A DNA stretch of 64,000 nt, from contig DHVE01000107.1 in assembly GCA_002412495.1 (NCBI GenBank), positions 1-64,000 of the forward strand. The letters run 5' to 3'. This document shows, piece by piece, positions 25,645 to 34,737 of this stretch. The DNA is from Betaproteobacteria bacterium UBA5216. GTDB taxonomy: Bacteria; Pseudomonadota; Gammaproteobacteria; Burkholderiales; SG8-41. The translations under genes were made by a program, and so were the position numbers. Every line of letters starts with the position of its first letter. The first letter of the stretch is position 1. Under the pieces are notes generated by a model that made no database searches, was not told the DNA's origin, and saw nothing but the letters and a program-made list of their open reading frames with translations.

Positions 25645-26532
25645 GTGTCAGGCGTGAGGCATGAGGCGAAAAACCAGCCAGGTGACGCATCTCACGCCTC
25701 GCGACTCAAGCCTCGCATCACGAGCGCAAAGCGTGATTTGACCACCGAAGTCGATGCCATCAACGAACGCGGCGAATGCGTGCCTACGCCCATCGCCGGC
25801 GAACACCCATTAACCCTTTACATCGACAAGCGTGAAATCGTCACCCTGATGACGCTGGGTCAGGCGCCGGAAGCGCTTGCCTTGGGTTATCTGCGAAACC
25901 AGCGGCTGGTGCGTTCCATTGAGGAAATCGCCGAGGTGCAGGTGGATTGGGAGAGCAACGCCGTTGCCATCACCACGCGCACCGCATTGCAGAATCTCGA
26001 CGCCAAAATGCAAAAGCGCACCGTCACCACCGGCTGCGGGCAGGGTACCGTGTTTGGTGATCTGATGGACGAAATTGACGCTATCCGCTTGCGCCATGAT
26101 GTAACGTTAAGTGAAGCCACGCTCTACGCGCTGCTGGATAACGTGCGCCGTCACGAAACCATCTACAAAAGCGCGGGCGCGGTGCATGGCTGCGCGCTGG
26201 CGGATGCCACCGGTGAAATTCTGATGTTCGTCGAAGACGTGGGGCGCCACAATGCCGTGGACGCTATTGCCGGCACCATGTGGCTAGAAGACGTTGACGG
26301 CTCCGACAAGATTTTTTACACCACCGGCCGGCTTACCTCTGAAATGGTGATCAAGGCGGCGCAGATGCAAATCCCGTTTCTGGTATCACGCTCGGGCCTC
26401 ACGCAAATGGGCCACGACATCGCGGTAAAAACCGGCATCACCATGATCGGGCGCGCAGTGAACAAGCACTACCTGTTGTTCACCGGCAAGCAGCGGTTCG
26501 TAAAACCGGTCGGCACGACGATGCTGGCGTAG
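25645..26532 (+). CDS. fdhD: Formate dehydrogenase accessory sulfurtransferase FdhD
   Basis: A sulfurtransferase that moves sulfur from IscS to the Moco of formate dehydrogenase. Conserved parts are the LTLYIDKREIVTLMTLGQ and ALGYLRNQRLV region, EDVGRHNAVDAIAGTMW, TTGRLTSEMVIKAAQM, and SRSGLTQMG. The active-site loop reads TTGCGQGT, with one Cys where E. coli has C-x-x-C. The start is uncertain: no ATG fits, and GTG codons at 25645 and 25654, just after the moaA stop, are the best choices. The open frame further upstream is a shadow of moaA. Confidence 0.9.
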   Translation: MSGVRHEAKNQPGDASHASRLKPRITSAKRDLTTEVDAINERGECVPTPIAGEHPLTLYIDKREIVTLMTLGQAPEALALGYLRNQRLVRSIEEIAEVQVDWESNAVAITTRTALQNLDAKMQKRTVTTGCGQGTVFGDLMDEIDAIRLRHDVTLSEATLYALLDNVRRHETIYKSAGAVHGCALADATGEILMFVEDVGRHNAVDAIAGTMWLEDVDGSDKIFYTTGRLTSEMVIKAAQMQIPFLVSRSGLTQMGHDIAVKTGITMIGRAVNKHYLLFTGKQRFVKPVGTTMLA

Positions 26533-26536
26533 CACC

Positions 26537-27139
26537 ATGACCGCCTCACGCCTCACCGCTCGCGCCTCACGCATAACGGGCATCATCCTGGCCGGGGGCC
26601 AGGGCCGCCGCATGGGCGGCGTGGACAAGGGACTGAAACTCTTGCGCGGCAAACCCATGGTGCAATGGGTACTTGACCGCTTTACCCCGCAAGTTGATGA
26701 AGTGCTGATCAACGCCAATCAAAACCTGGACACCTACGCCCAATTCGGCCACAATGTCATACTCGATGACATCGGCGGCTTTGCCGGTCCGCTCGCCGGC
26801 CTGCATCGCGGCTTGTCCGCGGCCACGCATGACCTCGTCGCCACCGTGCCCTGTGACTCCCCTTTTCTGCCGCTGGATTTGATCGCGCGCTTATACGCGG
26901 CATTAAACGAACAGCAAGCCGACCTCGCCGTCGCCCGCACCGGCGATCAACCACATCCGGTGTTCTGCCTGACGCGAAAATCGGTGCTGCCCGGATTGAC
27001 GGCATTTCTGCAAAGCGGCGGGCGCAAGATTGATGCTTGGTATACGGCGCTGAACGTGGCGGAGGTACGATTTGACGATGAGGCCGAGGCGTTTAGTAAT
27101 ATCAATACCCCGGAAGAATTGCGAGGATTCGAACCTTGA
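26537..27139 (+). CDS. mobA: Molybdenum cofactor guanylyltransferase MobA
   Basis: A 200-residue nucleotidyltransferase that attaches GMP to Mo-molybdopterin. The signature GIILAGGQGRRMGGVDKGL near residue 15 is diagnostic. The GPLAGLHRGL and TVPCDSPFLP segments (metal-binding Asp in the CDSP loop) follow. It begins 4 nt after fdhD, so moaA-fdhD-mobA form one operon. Together with mobB in the first block this indicates enzymes using the bis-MGD form, such as formate dehydrogenase. Confidence 0.94.
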   Translation: MTASRLTARASRITGIILAGGQGRRMGGVDKGLKLLRGKPMVQWVLDRFTPQVDEVLINANQNLDTYAQFGHNVILDDIGGFAGPLAGLHRGLSAATHDLVATVPCDSPFLPLDLIARLYAALNEQQADLAVARTGDQPHPVFCLTRKSVLPGLTAFLQSGGRKIDAWYTALNVAEVRFDDEAEAFSNINTPEELRGFEP

Positions 27140-27270
27140 TCTCGCAGCTGTCGTAGAAATCGCGGGGCGCAATTCCTATTGGGCCGGAAGCGGTTCCGCC
27201 ACATCAAATTTGGCGCAATGCGCTACGCTTATTGACGCCCTACTTTTCTTACTCACTGGAAATGTCACCC

Positions 27271-27987
27271 ATGTCGACCACCGAAAAAGAACTCCGCCAC
27301 GACGTAGCCTTGGCCAACCGCATCATCGAGCGCTTCGGCCTCGCTACCGGTTTTGGTCACGCCAGCGCGCGCGTACCGGGAACCAACACATTTTTTATCT
27401 CCACGCGCCGCAGTCCGGGTTTCGCCGATGAAAACGATCTGCTGCTGATCGACACCGACGGCAAGGTGCTGGCGGGTGGCGGTCAGCCGAACAGCGAGTT
27501 CTGGATCCACGCGCGCATTTATGCCGCGCGGCCCGAGGTCAACGGCGTGGTACATGCGCATCCGCTGGCCTGTGTGTCGCTCACGCAGATCGGCCAGCCG
27601 CACCGCGTGGTGCATAACATGGGCGGCGCGTTTCTCGATGGCGTGCCGGAGTACGAACGCATCGGTCTGATTCGTTCACGCGAGCTGGGGGATGAAGTCG
27701 CGCAGCGGCTTTCCAGCCGGCCTGCGGTGATGATGCGCGGGCATGGTATTACCACGGCGTTTTCCAACGTGCGCGCGGCGACGGTGGCGGCGTGTTTTCT
27801 CGAAGAAAGCGCGGATTTGCAGATGCGCATGCTGGCGGCGGCGGGCGGCGACGTGTCGAAAATCCGCACCTTCACGCGCGAAGAAGCCGAACTGGTGCGC
27901 GATCAGACGGGGCCGGATGCGGCGGCACGCGGGCGGGCTTGGGAGTATTACGCGGCGGTGGCGGCGGCGCGGCCGATAGGCGGTTAG
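27271..27987 (+). CDS. Class II aldolase/adducin family protein
   Basis: A protein of about 238 residues with the class II aldolase fold. Zinc ligands are expected from HAHP in the central strand and from MRGHG later. The N-terminal ELRHDVALANRIIERFGL and GHASAR segments fit the family start. Relatives include fuculose-phosphate aldolase, ribulose-5-P epimerase and decarboxylases acting on hydroxy acids. I chose the ATG at 27271 because family similarity begins there. ATGs at 27232 and 27262 are in frame. A Bug receptor follows by 13 nt, suggesting use of a carried organic acid. Confidence 0.83.
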   Translation: MSTTEKELRHDVALANRIIERFGLATGFGHASARVPGTNTFFISTRRSPGFADENDLLLIDTDGKVLAGGGQPNSEFWIHARIYAARPEVNGVVHAHPLACVSLTQIGQPHRVVHNMGGAFLDGVPEYERIGLIRSRELGDEVAQRLSSRPAVMMRGHGITTAFSNVRAATVAACFLEESADLQMRMLAAAGGDVSKIRTFTREEAELVRDQTGPDAAARGRAWEYYAAVAAARPIGG

Positions 27988-28000
27988 CAGGAGCCAGCTC

Positions 28001-28969
28001 ATGAGAACAATTCAGAATGGTTTTTCCGCGACGTCCCTCGCCCTGCTTTGCCTCGCCGGCGCTCACGCTCAAACGTACCCCTCCCGCCCCATCAAGATGA
28101 ATGTCACCACCCTGCCCGGCGGCGCGCCGGACATTACCGCGCGCGTGGTCAGCCAGAAACTTTCCGAAGCACTGGGTCAGCAAGTGGTGGTTGAAAACCG
28201 TCCTGGCTCCAACGGCAACATCGCCGTCGAGGCCACGGTGAAAGCCGCACCCGATGGCCACACGCTGATGGTGTGCGCCGAATCGCAACTGGTGATCAAT
28301 CCACATCTTTACAAACAGCTGCCGTTTGACGCGCTGAAGGATCTGGTAGTGATCGCCACGCTGGTGTCGAACGAATTCGTGCTGACCATCAACCCCGCGC
28401 TGCCAGTAAAAAATTTCAAGGAGTTCATCGCGTTCTCGCGCATCTCCAATCCCACGCTCAACTATGCATCAGCGGGCAATGGCAGCCAGCACCATCTGAC
28501 CATGGAGATGTTTAAATCGCGCGCCGGCCTCAAGCTGCTGCATGTCCCCTACAAAGGCGGCACGGCGGCCGCCACGGCAACGGTTTCCGGTGAAGTGGCC
28601 GCGGTGTTTGCCGGCTCGTCGAGTGCGCCGCAAATTCGCGCGGGTCGATTGCGCGCGTTGGCGGTGGCGAGCGCGACGCGTTCCAAAACATTTCCCGAAC
28701 TGCCCACCATTGCCGAGTTTTATCCGGGATTCAGCAACAGCATCTGGCTGGCGATGTGTGGGCCGGCCGCGTTGCCCGAACCGATCGTGACGAGGCTGCG
28801 CACCGAGGTGAACAAACTGCTGGCGCAACCCGATACCCGGGAACGCTTCAGCAACGCGGGCGCGCTGGAGCCGTTCATCACCACGCCGGATCAACTGGCG
28901 GCGCTGATCAAATCCGAATACGCGAAGTACGGCAAAGTGGTAAAGGACATCGGCGCCACGATGGATTAG
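28001..28969 (+). CDS. Bug-family receptor 3
   Basis: A 322-residue receptor with a signal peptide ending near AHAQ. Its ligand loop, MNVTTLPGGAPD, departs from the usual IVPFxxGG pattern, which may change the ligand pocket. It is directly downstream of the class II aldolase gene and probably ends that two-gene operon. A GGAGCC stretch about 10 nt before the ATG is the likely ribosome site. Confidence 0.88.
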   Translation: MRTIQNGFSATSLALLCLAGAHAQTYPSRPIKMNVTTLPGGAPDITARVVSQKLSEALGQQVVVENRPGSNGNIAVEATVKAAPDGHTLMVCAESQLVINPHLYKQLPFDALKDLVVIATLVSNEFVLTINPALPVKNFKEFIAFSRISNPTLNYASAGNGSQHHLTMEMFKSRAGLKLLHVPYKGGTAAATATVSGEVAAVFAGSSSAPQIRAGRLRALAVASATRSKTFPELPTIAEFYPGFSNSIWLAMCGPAALPEPIVTRLRTEVNKLLAQPDTRERFSNAGALEPFITTPDQLAALIKSEYAKYGKVVKDIGATMD

Positions 28970-29026
28970 TTTGCCGTGACAACAACATCATAGGCATTTG
29001 TTTTTATAGTGTTTTTTCTGACCTGC

Positions 29027-29617
29027 TCAGGATTTCACCTTGCGCCGTGCAACTTCCGCCGCCAGCTCGCGTCCCGTCAGGTAGTGCGGCACGCGAAACA
29101 GCAGGCGCTTCACGCGTTGGATCAACGCATTTGACTGGCTGACTTCCTCTTTCCAGTATTTATCGGCCAGCGCGATGTTGCGCGGCAAGTCAAGATAAAA
29201 GCCATCGCGTGAACCGGGACCACCGAAAGTGTAAAGCTTGCCATCGATGATGCGCCACGCATCGGCGTTGCCGCCCCACGGAATGCCATAAACAATGCCA
29301 TTGGCGCAATAGCCGCCGTATTGTGGCAGATAGCGCTGCGGGTCTTTATCGAACAACGCCTTGTGCTGCACGGTGGCGAAGCGAAACGTCACGCCGTCGA
29401 GCAGCGATTTGATGGCCGGATCGCCCTGGCGATATTGACTCTCGGTGAAATAGGCCACCACGTCCGCGCCAAACAACATGACTCGTTTATCGTCGCCATC
29501 GGTAACCGCGTTCACCGGCGACAACGCGCCACCGGGACTTTGCACGATCAGCGGCGCGCACCCAGTCATGGCAAGTCCCATGGCTACGGCGGCGAACCAT
29601 CGATGCAGTGTGTTCAT
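29027..29617 (-). CDS. YHS-domain lipoprotein
   Basis: A 196-residue predicted lipoprotein: the signal peptide ends in the lipobox-like M-T-G-C. The mature part has a YHS-type domain (VMLFGADVVAYFTESQYRQG, then FRFATVQHKALFDKDPQRYLPQYGGYCANG). In YHS domains the Y-x-P-x-YGG-x-C-A region is the core and may bind a metal. It is probably anchored in the outer or inner membrane. An in-frame start 54 nt upstream would put residues in front of the signal peptide and is less likely. It is monocistronic, and function is unknown. Confidence 0.78.
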   Translation of the reverse strand: MNTLHRWFAAVAMGLAMTGCAPLIVQSPGGALSPVNAVTDGDDKRVMLFGADVVAYFTESQYRQGDPAIKSLLDGVTFRFATVQHKALFDKDPQRYLPQYGGYCANGIVYGIPWGGNADAWRIIDGKLYTFGGPGSRDGFYLDLPRNIALADKYWKEEVSQSNALIQRVKRLLFRVPHYLTGRELAAEVARRKVKS

Positions 29618-29692
29618 AAACGGCCTCTCGGAAAAATGGCGATGGCACATGATAGCCCGCCGGCACGCCACGGTGAACCGTTACTGACCAAA

Positions 29693-30761
29693 CTATCGCT
29701 TATCCTTCGCCTCCCGCTGGAGCAAAATCCGTTTGCGTTCCACGCCCCAGCGGTAGCCTGCCAAACCGCCGTCGGTGCGCACCACGCGATGGCATGGAAT
29801 GGCGACAGCCAGCGCGTTCGCGGCGCAAGCGCTGGCAACGGCGCGCACGGCATTGGGCGAGTTGTGTGTAGGTGGCCGTCGCGCCAGTGGGGATTTTTTG
29901 CAGCGCCTGCCACACACGCTGTTGAAACGCGGTGCCACGCACGTCCAGCGGCAAGTCCAGGCCGCGCGCAGGCGCTTCGACCAACCCCACCACTTGGGCG
30001 ACCCACCGCTCGAATTTTTTATCACCGCCGATAAACGTCGCGCGCGGAAAGCGCTTTTGCAAATCGCACGCCAGACCATCTGCGTCATCGCCCAACGCGA
30101 TCTGGCAAATGCCGCGTTCGCTGGCGGCAACCAAAATGTGCCCCAGCGTACAAGTGCCGATGGCGAATCGTATGTTCATACCTGCGGCACCGGCTCGATA
30201 AGTCGAAGGCGTCATACCCATCAACGCCGTGGATTTTTCGTAGAAGCGCGAACTGGATTGGTAGCCAGCGGCGAAAATCGCGTCGGTCACCTTGCCGCCT
30301 CGCGCCAACGCCCCGCGAACCCGCGTTGCGCGATGTGCGGCGGCATAGGCCTTGGGCGTCACGCCCGTCACTGCCTTGAACACGCGATGAAAATGGTAGG
30401 TGCTCAGGCCGGCTCGTTGCGCCAATTCAGTGAGTGCGGGCGCAGTCTCGGCGGTTTCAATCAGCCGGCAGATTTTCGCCACCGTAGCCGCGCGCTGCGC
30501 CGTCAACGACGCCTGACCGGGCTTGCAGCGTTTGCACGCGCGAAAGCCCGCGCGCTCCGCGTCCGCACAGGTGGCGTGAAACGCGACGTTCTCAGGCCGC
30601 GCCGGGCGCGCCGCGCACGACGGCCGGCAATAGATGCCCGTGGTTTTGACCGAATAGAAAAATTTTCCGTCCATTCGCGCGTCACGTGCAAGTACCGCCG
30701 CCCATCGCGGATCGCTTAATGTCGCTGCTGCCCGCCCTTCATTACGCGCCGGCTTTTTCAT
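29693..30761 (-). pseudogene. ada: Ada-like DNA alkylation repair protein/regulator, frameshifted
   Basis: The first part is a normal Ada. Its zinc/methyl-acceptor domain has Cys45, Cys49, Cys76 and Cys79, with exactly the E. coli Ada spacing. An AraC-type HTH follows, then the start of the O6-alkylguanine transferase domain up to TYTQLA. Near 29856 the reading frame breaks. The rest of the transferase domain, with NAVRAVASACAAN and the catalytic IPCHRVV, continues in another frame to 29693. Compared with the usual QLA-x-x-I-G-x-P, about 17 bases seem to be missing. The encoded product would lack its second methyl-acceptor Cys. This may be a true deletion or an assembly error. Confidence 0.85.
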
Positions 30762-30859
30762 CATCGCTCCTTTCAACCGTGTCGTTGACGATGGCAATGT
30801 AACGAATGCCGCCGAACCCGGCACCCCGGCTCTTGCTGTTGAATTCGGAGAAACGCGCG

Positions 30860-31831
30860 TCAGTCGAGCTTGATGCCGGCCTGCTTGATCACTGCTGCCC
30901 ACTTGTCGCGCTCGGTACTCACGAACGCTGCGAAGTCACGCGAGGCATTGCCCACGGGTTCACAGCCCAGCGCAATCAAGCGCTCTTGCGTCTCGGGGCT
31001 GCGCAACACCTTCACGATATCGCCATTCAGCCTGGTAACAATCTCGTGCGGCGTGCGCGCGGGCGCAAGCCAGCCGAACCACCCGATCACTTCAAATCCC
31101 GGAAATCCCAGTTCCGCCACAGTCGGCAAATCCGGCGCGACACGCGAGCGCTTGGCGCTGGTGATGGCCAACGCACGCACCTTGCCGGCTTTCACCTGCG
31201 GTATCGCCACCAGCGCCAGGCTGAACATCGACTGCACCTGCCCGCCCATCACTTCCGCCAGCGCGGGACCGCCGCCTTTGTAAGGAATATGCGCGAGCGG
31301 CATGCCCGAAACGATTTTGAACAACTCCACCGCAAGATGGCCCGATGAGCCATTGCCCGCCGAGGCGAAATTGACCGGCCGTGTTTTACCCAGCGCAATC
31401 AATTCTTTTACCGAAGCCGCCGGCACGGACGGATGCACAATAAAAATATTGGGCACCGAAATGCCCTGTGTGATGGCGGCAAAATCCTTAACCGGATCAA
31501 AACGCACTTCACGATAAAGGCTCGGATTAATCGAGACACCCGCCGCCGCCAGCACGAAGGTGTAGCCATCCGGCGCGGCACGGGCAGCAGTTTCGTATGC
31601 GATATTGCCGTTGGCGCCGGGACGATTATCAATGACGACGGTTTGTCCCAGGCCTTCGGTCAGTTTCGGCGCAACCAGCCGCGCGAGCGTGTCCGCCGGT
31701 CCGCCCGGCGGTACGGCCACCAGCATGCGTATGGGCTTGCCGGGATACGCCTGCGCAACAGCGTTACCCGCGGCGGCGGCGAACAGCGTTATTGCAAGGG
31801 CACGCGCGCAAGCTGAATGACTTTGGCCCAC
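30860..31831 (-). CDS. Bug-family receptor 4
   Basis: A 323-residue receptor with a signal peptide ending near AVAQ. Its ligand loop is MLVAVPPGGPAD. The start overlaps the end of receptor 5 by 43 nt, so translation of the two is coupled. They are similar to each other, as expected of a tandem duplication that later diverged. No transporter membrane gene adjoins. Confidence 0.88.
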   Translation of the reverse strand: MGQSHSACARALAITLFAAAAGNAVAQAYPGKPIRMLVAVPPGGPADTLARLVAPKLTEGLGQTVVIDNRPGANGNIAYETAARAAPDGYTFVLAAAGVSINPSLYREVRFDPVKDFAAITQGISVPNIFIVHPSVPAASVKELIALGKTRPVNFASAGNGSSGHLAVELFKIVSGMPLAHIPYKGGGPALAEVMGGQVQSMFSLALVAIPQVKAGKVRALAITSAKRSRVAPDLPTVAELGFPGFEVIGWFGWLAPARTPHEIVTRLNGDIVKVLRSPETQERLIALGCEPVGNASRDFAAFVSTERDKWAAVIKQAGIKLD

Positions 31832-32769
31832 TTGGCAATTTCCTCTTTGATTTGCGCCGTAAACACCTGTGGAGACGACGCTTCCGCTTCAATACCCAGC
31901 CCGGCAAATCGTTCCACCATGTCGGGCCGTTTCACCATCGCCGCCATTTCCGCATAAAGCCGTTGAATGATTTTTGGCGGCGTGCCTACGGTCGTGAACA
32001 AACCGTACCAGCTGTTCATCTGGTAACCCGCGACGGTTTCACCGATGGCGGGCAAATCCGGCAGCGACTGCACACGGTTCGCACCGGTGACCCCCAGCGC
32101 GCGCAGTTTGCCGGATTTGATATGCGGCATCGCCGACGACAAGCCGGTGATGATAAGTTGCACCTGCCCGCCCATCACGTCGGCCATCGCAGGGCCGGCG
32201 CCTTTGTAGGGCACATGAACCATGTCGATGCCTGCCATGGTTTTCAACATTTCCGCCGACAGATGCGCGGTCGATCCAATGCCTGACGAGCCAAAATTAA
32301 TCGATCCCGGCTTCGCTTTTGCCAGCGCCACCAGTTCTTTCACCGATTGCGCGGCCACGCCGGGGTGCACCATCAGCACCAGTTGCGCCGCGCCGATGCG
32401 GCTGACCGGCGCCAGATCGCGCACCGGATCGTAGGCCATTTTCTTATAGAGATTCGGTGCGATGGCAATTTCACCATTGGAAGCAATAAACAGTGTGTGC
32501 CCGTCCGGCGCGGCTTTCAGCATCAACACACCCGCGACCGCGCCGCCCGCGCCCGGCCGGTTGTCGGTCACCACCTGATAACCGAGCTTCTCGGCCAAAT
32601 GCTGCGCAGCCAGCCGCGCCATCAAATCCGTGGGGCCGCCGGGCGGGAACCCGACAATCATGCGTAGCGGGCGCGTGGGATAGGCTTGCGCGTTCGCGGC
32701 GCTCGCCGCGCACACCATCGCGATTGCGAAAATAACATAACCACTTGTTTTTAAAAACAAATTTATCAT
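31789..32769 (-). CDS. Bug-family receptor 5
   Basis: A 326-residue receptor using the ATG at 32769, which overlaps the RidA-like stop codon as ATGA. The signal peptide ends near ANAQ. The ligand loop is MIVGFPPGGPTD. A frame longer by 60 codons lies inside the RidA-like gene and is rejected. Order on the minus strand is ridA-like, receptor 5, receptor 4, all coupled by overlap. Confidence 0.9.
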   Translation of the reverse strand: MINLFLKTSGYVIFAIAMVCAASAANAQAYPTRPLRMIVGFPPGGPTDLMARLAAQHLAEKLGYQVVTDNRPGAGGAVAGVLMLKAAPDGHTLFIASNGEIAIAPNLYKKMAYDPVRDLAPVSRIGAAQLVLMVHPGVAAQSVKELVALAKAKPGSINFGSSGIGSTAHLSAEMLKTMAGIDMVHVPYKGAGPAMADVMGGQVQLIITGLSSAMPHIKSGKLRALGVTGANRVQSLPDLPAIGETVAGYQMNSWYGLFTTVGTPPKIIQRLYAEMAAMVKRPDMVERFAGLGIEAEASSPQVFTAQIKEEIAKWAKVIQLARVPLQ

Positions 32770-33323
32770 CGGCGCGCGGCACGGACAGCACGTTTGGCAC
32801 TTTTGACCGGACGCTTCACAGGCTTGCGAACCGGTTTCTTTTTCTCGGGATGCAACTCGAACTCGCCCATGATTTCGAGTACCGCCCCACGCGGCAAGCC
32901 GCCGATGCCCACGGCAGCACGCGCGTGCTGCCCAAACTCCGGGCCCCACAGTTCGTAAAACAAATCCGACGCGCCATCGATCACCACCATGTGCCTGTCA
33001 AAACCCGGCGCGCAATTCACCATGCCGTACAGGCGAATTACACGTTTGACGCGATCCAGATCGCCCACCGCTTTTTTGATTGACGCCATCATGCACAGCG
33101 CCGCGGATTTTGCGCACACGTAGGCTTCCTGCTCCGTGACATCGCCGCCGACCTTGCCATACTGCTTGATGTTCAGCGGCATGGCCTGCCGGCCCGTGCC
33201 GTGTCCCGACAGAAACAACAGGTTGCCGACCTGCACCGCCGAGGTGCGATTGGGGCTCGGATAGGGGTGCGTGGGCGGAATTTCGAGGCCCATTTTTTTC
33301 AGTTTGGATTCGATTTTTCCCAT
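32766..33323 (-). CDS. RidA family protein with basic C-terminal tail
   Basis: A 185-residue protein. Residues 1 to about 158 are a YjgF/YER057c/UK114 domain (LFLSGHGTG, then the late GIGGLPRGAVLEIMGEF) with an Arg in HARAAVG matching the family's key Arg. Such domains hydrolyse reactive enamines or act as isomerases in catabolic pathways. The last 28 residues are unusual, made of Lys, Arg, Pro and Val/Ala (KKKPVRKPVKRPVK...), like a histone H1 tail. Its stop overlaps the start of a Bug receptor gene. Confidence 0.85.
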   Translation of the reverse strand: MGKIESKLKKMGLEIPPTHPYPSPNRTSAVQVGNLLFLSGHGTGRQAMPLNIKQYGKVGGDVTEQEAYVCAKSAALCMMASIKKAVGDLDRVKRVIRLYGMVNCAPGFDRHMVVIDGASDLFYELWGPEFGQHARAAVGIGGLPRGAVLEIMGEFELHPEKKKPVRKPVKRPVKSAKRAVRAARR

Positions 33324-33393
33324 GACGCATATCCTTTATGACGTGTGTTCCTCGCATTATCGCACCACCCACGGCGCGATGATAAGATGCCGC

Positions 33394-33759
33394 ATGACAC
33401 TAATACCGCAACACCGCTACACCCGCGTGGTGGCGCTGGTCTGGTTCGCTGCCTGCTTCGTGTTTCTGGTGCTGACAGTGTTGCGCGCCAATCAACATAT
33501 TGAGGATCGCACCGCGCTGGCGACCCTGGTACCGGTGTATTTTCTGGGTTTCCCGTCCGGACACCTGGCTCTGCTGCTGATCAACAAGATCAAGCTGGCG
33601 CTCTACCTTAATGTCGAATTTGAACCGTCCCTCTGGTCGGAAGGCGTGTTGCTGTGGACGCTCACCACCGTGGCGGGATATTTTCAGTGGTTCATACTGT
33701 TGCCGTGGCTTTCGCGCCGTTGCGTGCAACTCAGCCGGCTATTGTATCGGCGCGAGTGA
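33394..33759 (+). CDS. Small hypothetical membrane protein
   Basis: A 121-residue protein with three likely membrane segments: VVALVWFAACFVFLVLTVL near the start, a middle VPVYFLGFPSGHLALLLI, and VLLWTLTTVAGYFQWFILL near the end. A positive C-terminus (LSRRCVQLSRLLYRRE) suggests a cytoplasmic tail. I chose the ATG at 33394. The longer frame starts inside the oppositely oriented RidA-like gene. It is an isolated plus-strand gene between minus-strand operons. Function unknown. Confidence 0.65.
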   Translation: MTLIPQHRYTRVVALVWFAACFVFLVLTVLRANQHIEDRTALATLVPVYFLGFPSGHLALLLINKIKLALYLNVEFEPSLWSEGVLLWTLTTVAGYFQWFILLPWLSRRCVQLSRLLYRRE

Positions 33760-33762
33760 GGC

Positions 33763-34737
33763 TTATTCCGGCCGCGCTCCGGATGCCTTGATGATCCGGC
33801 CCATCTTTTCGATTTCCGATCGCACGTAACGCGTGAATTCTTCGGGCGTGGCACTGCTGGATTCGATGCCCTGGTTCGCCAACTGCTGTTTGACTTCCGG
33901 CATGCCCAGCGCCTTGACGATCGCGCCGTTGAGCTTCACGATGATGTCGCGCGACACCTTTATCGGCGCATGCATGCCATACCACGTGTCGAATTCGTAA
34001 TCCTTGACCCCCGCCTCGGCGAGTGTCGGCAAATTGGGTAAAAACACCGAGCGTTTGGCCCCCGAGGTGGCAAGCGCCGTCAGCCGCTTGGCGTTAATGA
34101 ACGGCACCGTACCGGGCAAAGCGGAAATCATCACCTGCGTTTGCCCCGCCACCATGTCGGTGAGGGCCGGCGCGGTGCCTTTGTACGGAATGTGCACGAT
34201 CTTGGTGCCCGTCGCCAAACGAAAATATTCCATCGCCAAATGCGATGTGCCACCCGCGCCGGTGCTCGCATAATTGAGCGCATCCGGTTTGGATTTTGCC
34301 AGCGCGATCAGATCCCGGGTATTTTTCACCGGCAGCGCGGGATGCACCACCAGCGTATTGGTGGTCACGCCCACCAGCGCCACTTGCGCGAAATCGCGTA
34401 CCGCGTCGTACGGCAATTTCGGATACAGCGTCTGATTGATTGCGATGGCATTGTGGATCACCATCAGCGTGTAACCATCGGGCGCGGATTTCGCCACCAG
34501 GTCGGTGCCGACGGTGCTGCCCGCGCCGGGCCGGTTTTCCACGATGACGTTTTGCTTAAACGCCTCCGTCAACTGCTGCGCAATAAAGCGCGCCGAAATA
34601 TCATTTCCCCCGCCCGGTGTAAAGGGCACGATGATGCGTATGGATTTTGTCGGGTAATTTTGCGCGCATGCCGGCGCGAAGCAAGCCGCCGTCAAAAACG
34701 CGGCCAGCGTTGAATTCATCAGTACAGTGCTTTTCAT
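33763..34737 (-). CDS. Bug-family receptor 6
   Basis: A 324-residue receptor with a signal peptide ending near ACAQN. Its ligand loop is IIVPFTPGGGND. The ATG shares one base with the stop codon of the flavoprotein gene (TGATG), so receptor and flavoenzyme are translationally coupled. That makes the flavoenzyme substrate the best guess for its ligand. Confidence 0.9.
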   Translation of the reverse strand: MKSTVLMNSTLAAFLTAACFAPACAQNYPTKSIRIIVPFTPGGGNDISARFIAQQLTEAFKQNVIVENRPGAGSTVGTDLVAKSAPDGYTLMVIHNAIAINQTLYPKLPYDAVRDFAQVALVGVTTNTLVVHPALPVKNTRDLIALAKSKPDALNYASTGAGGTSHLAMEYFRLATGTKIVHIPYKGTAPALTDMVAGQTQVMISALPGTVPFINAKRLTALATSGAKRSVFLPNLPTLAEAGVKDYEFDTWYGMHAPIKVSRDIIVKLNGAIVKALGMPEVKQQLANQGIESSSATPEEFTRYVRSEIEKMGRIIKASGARPE

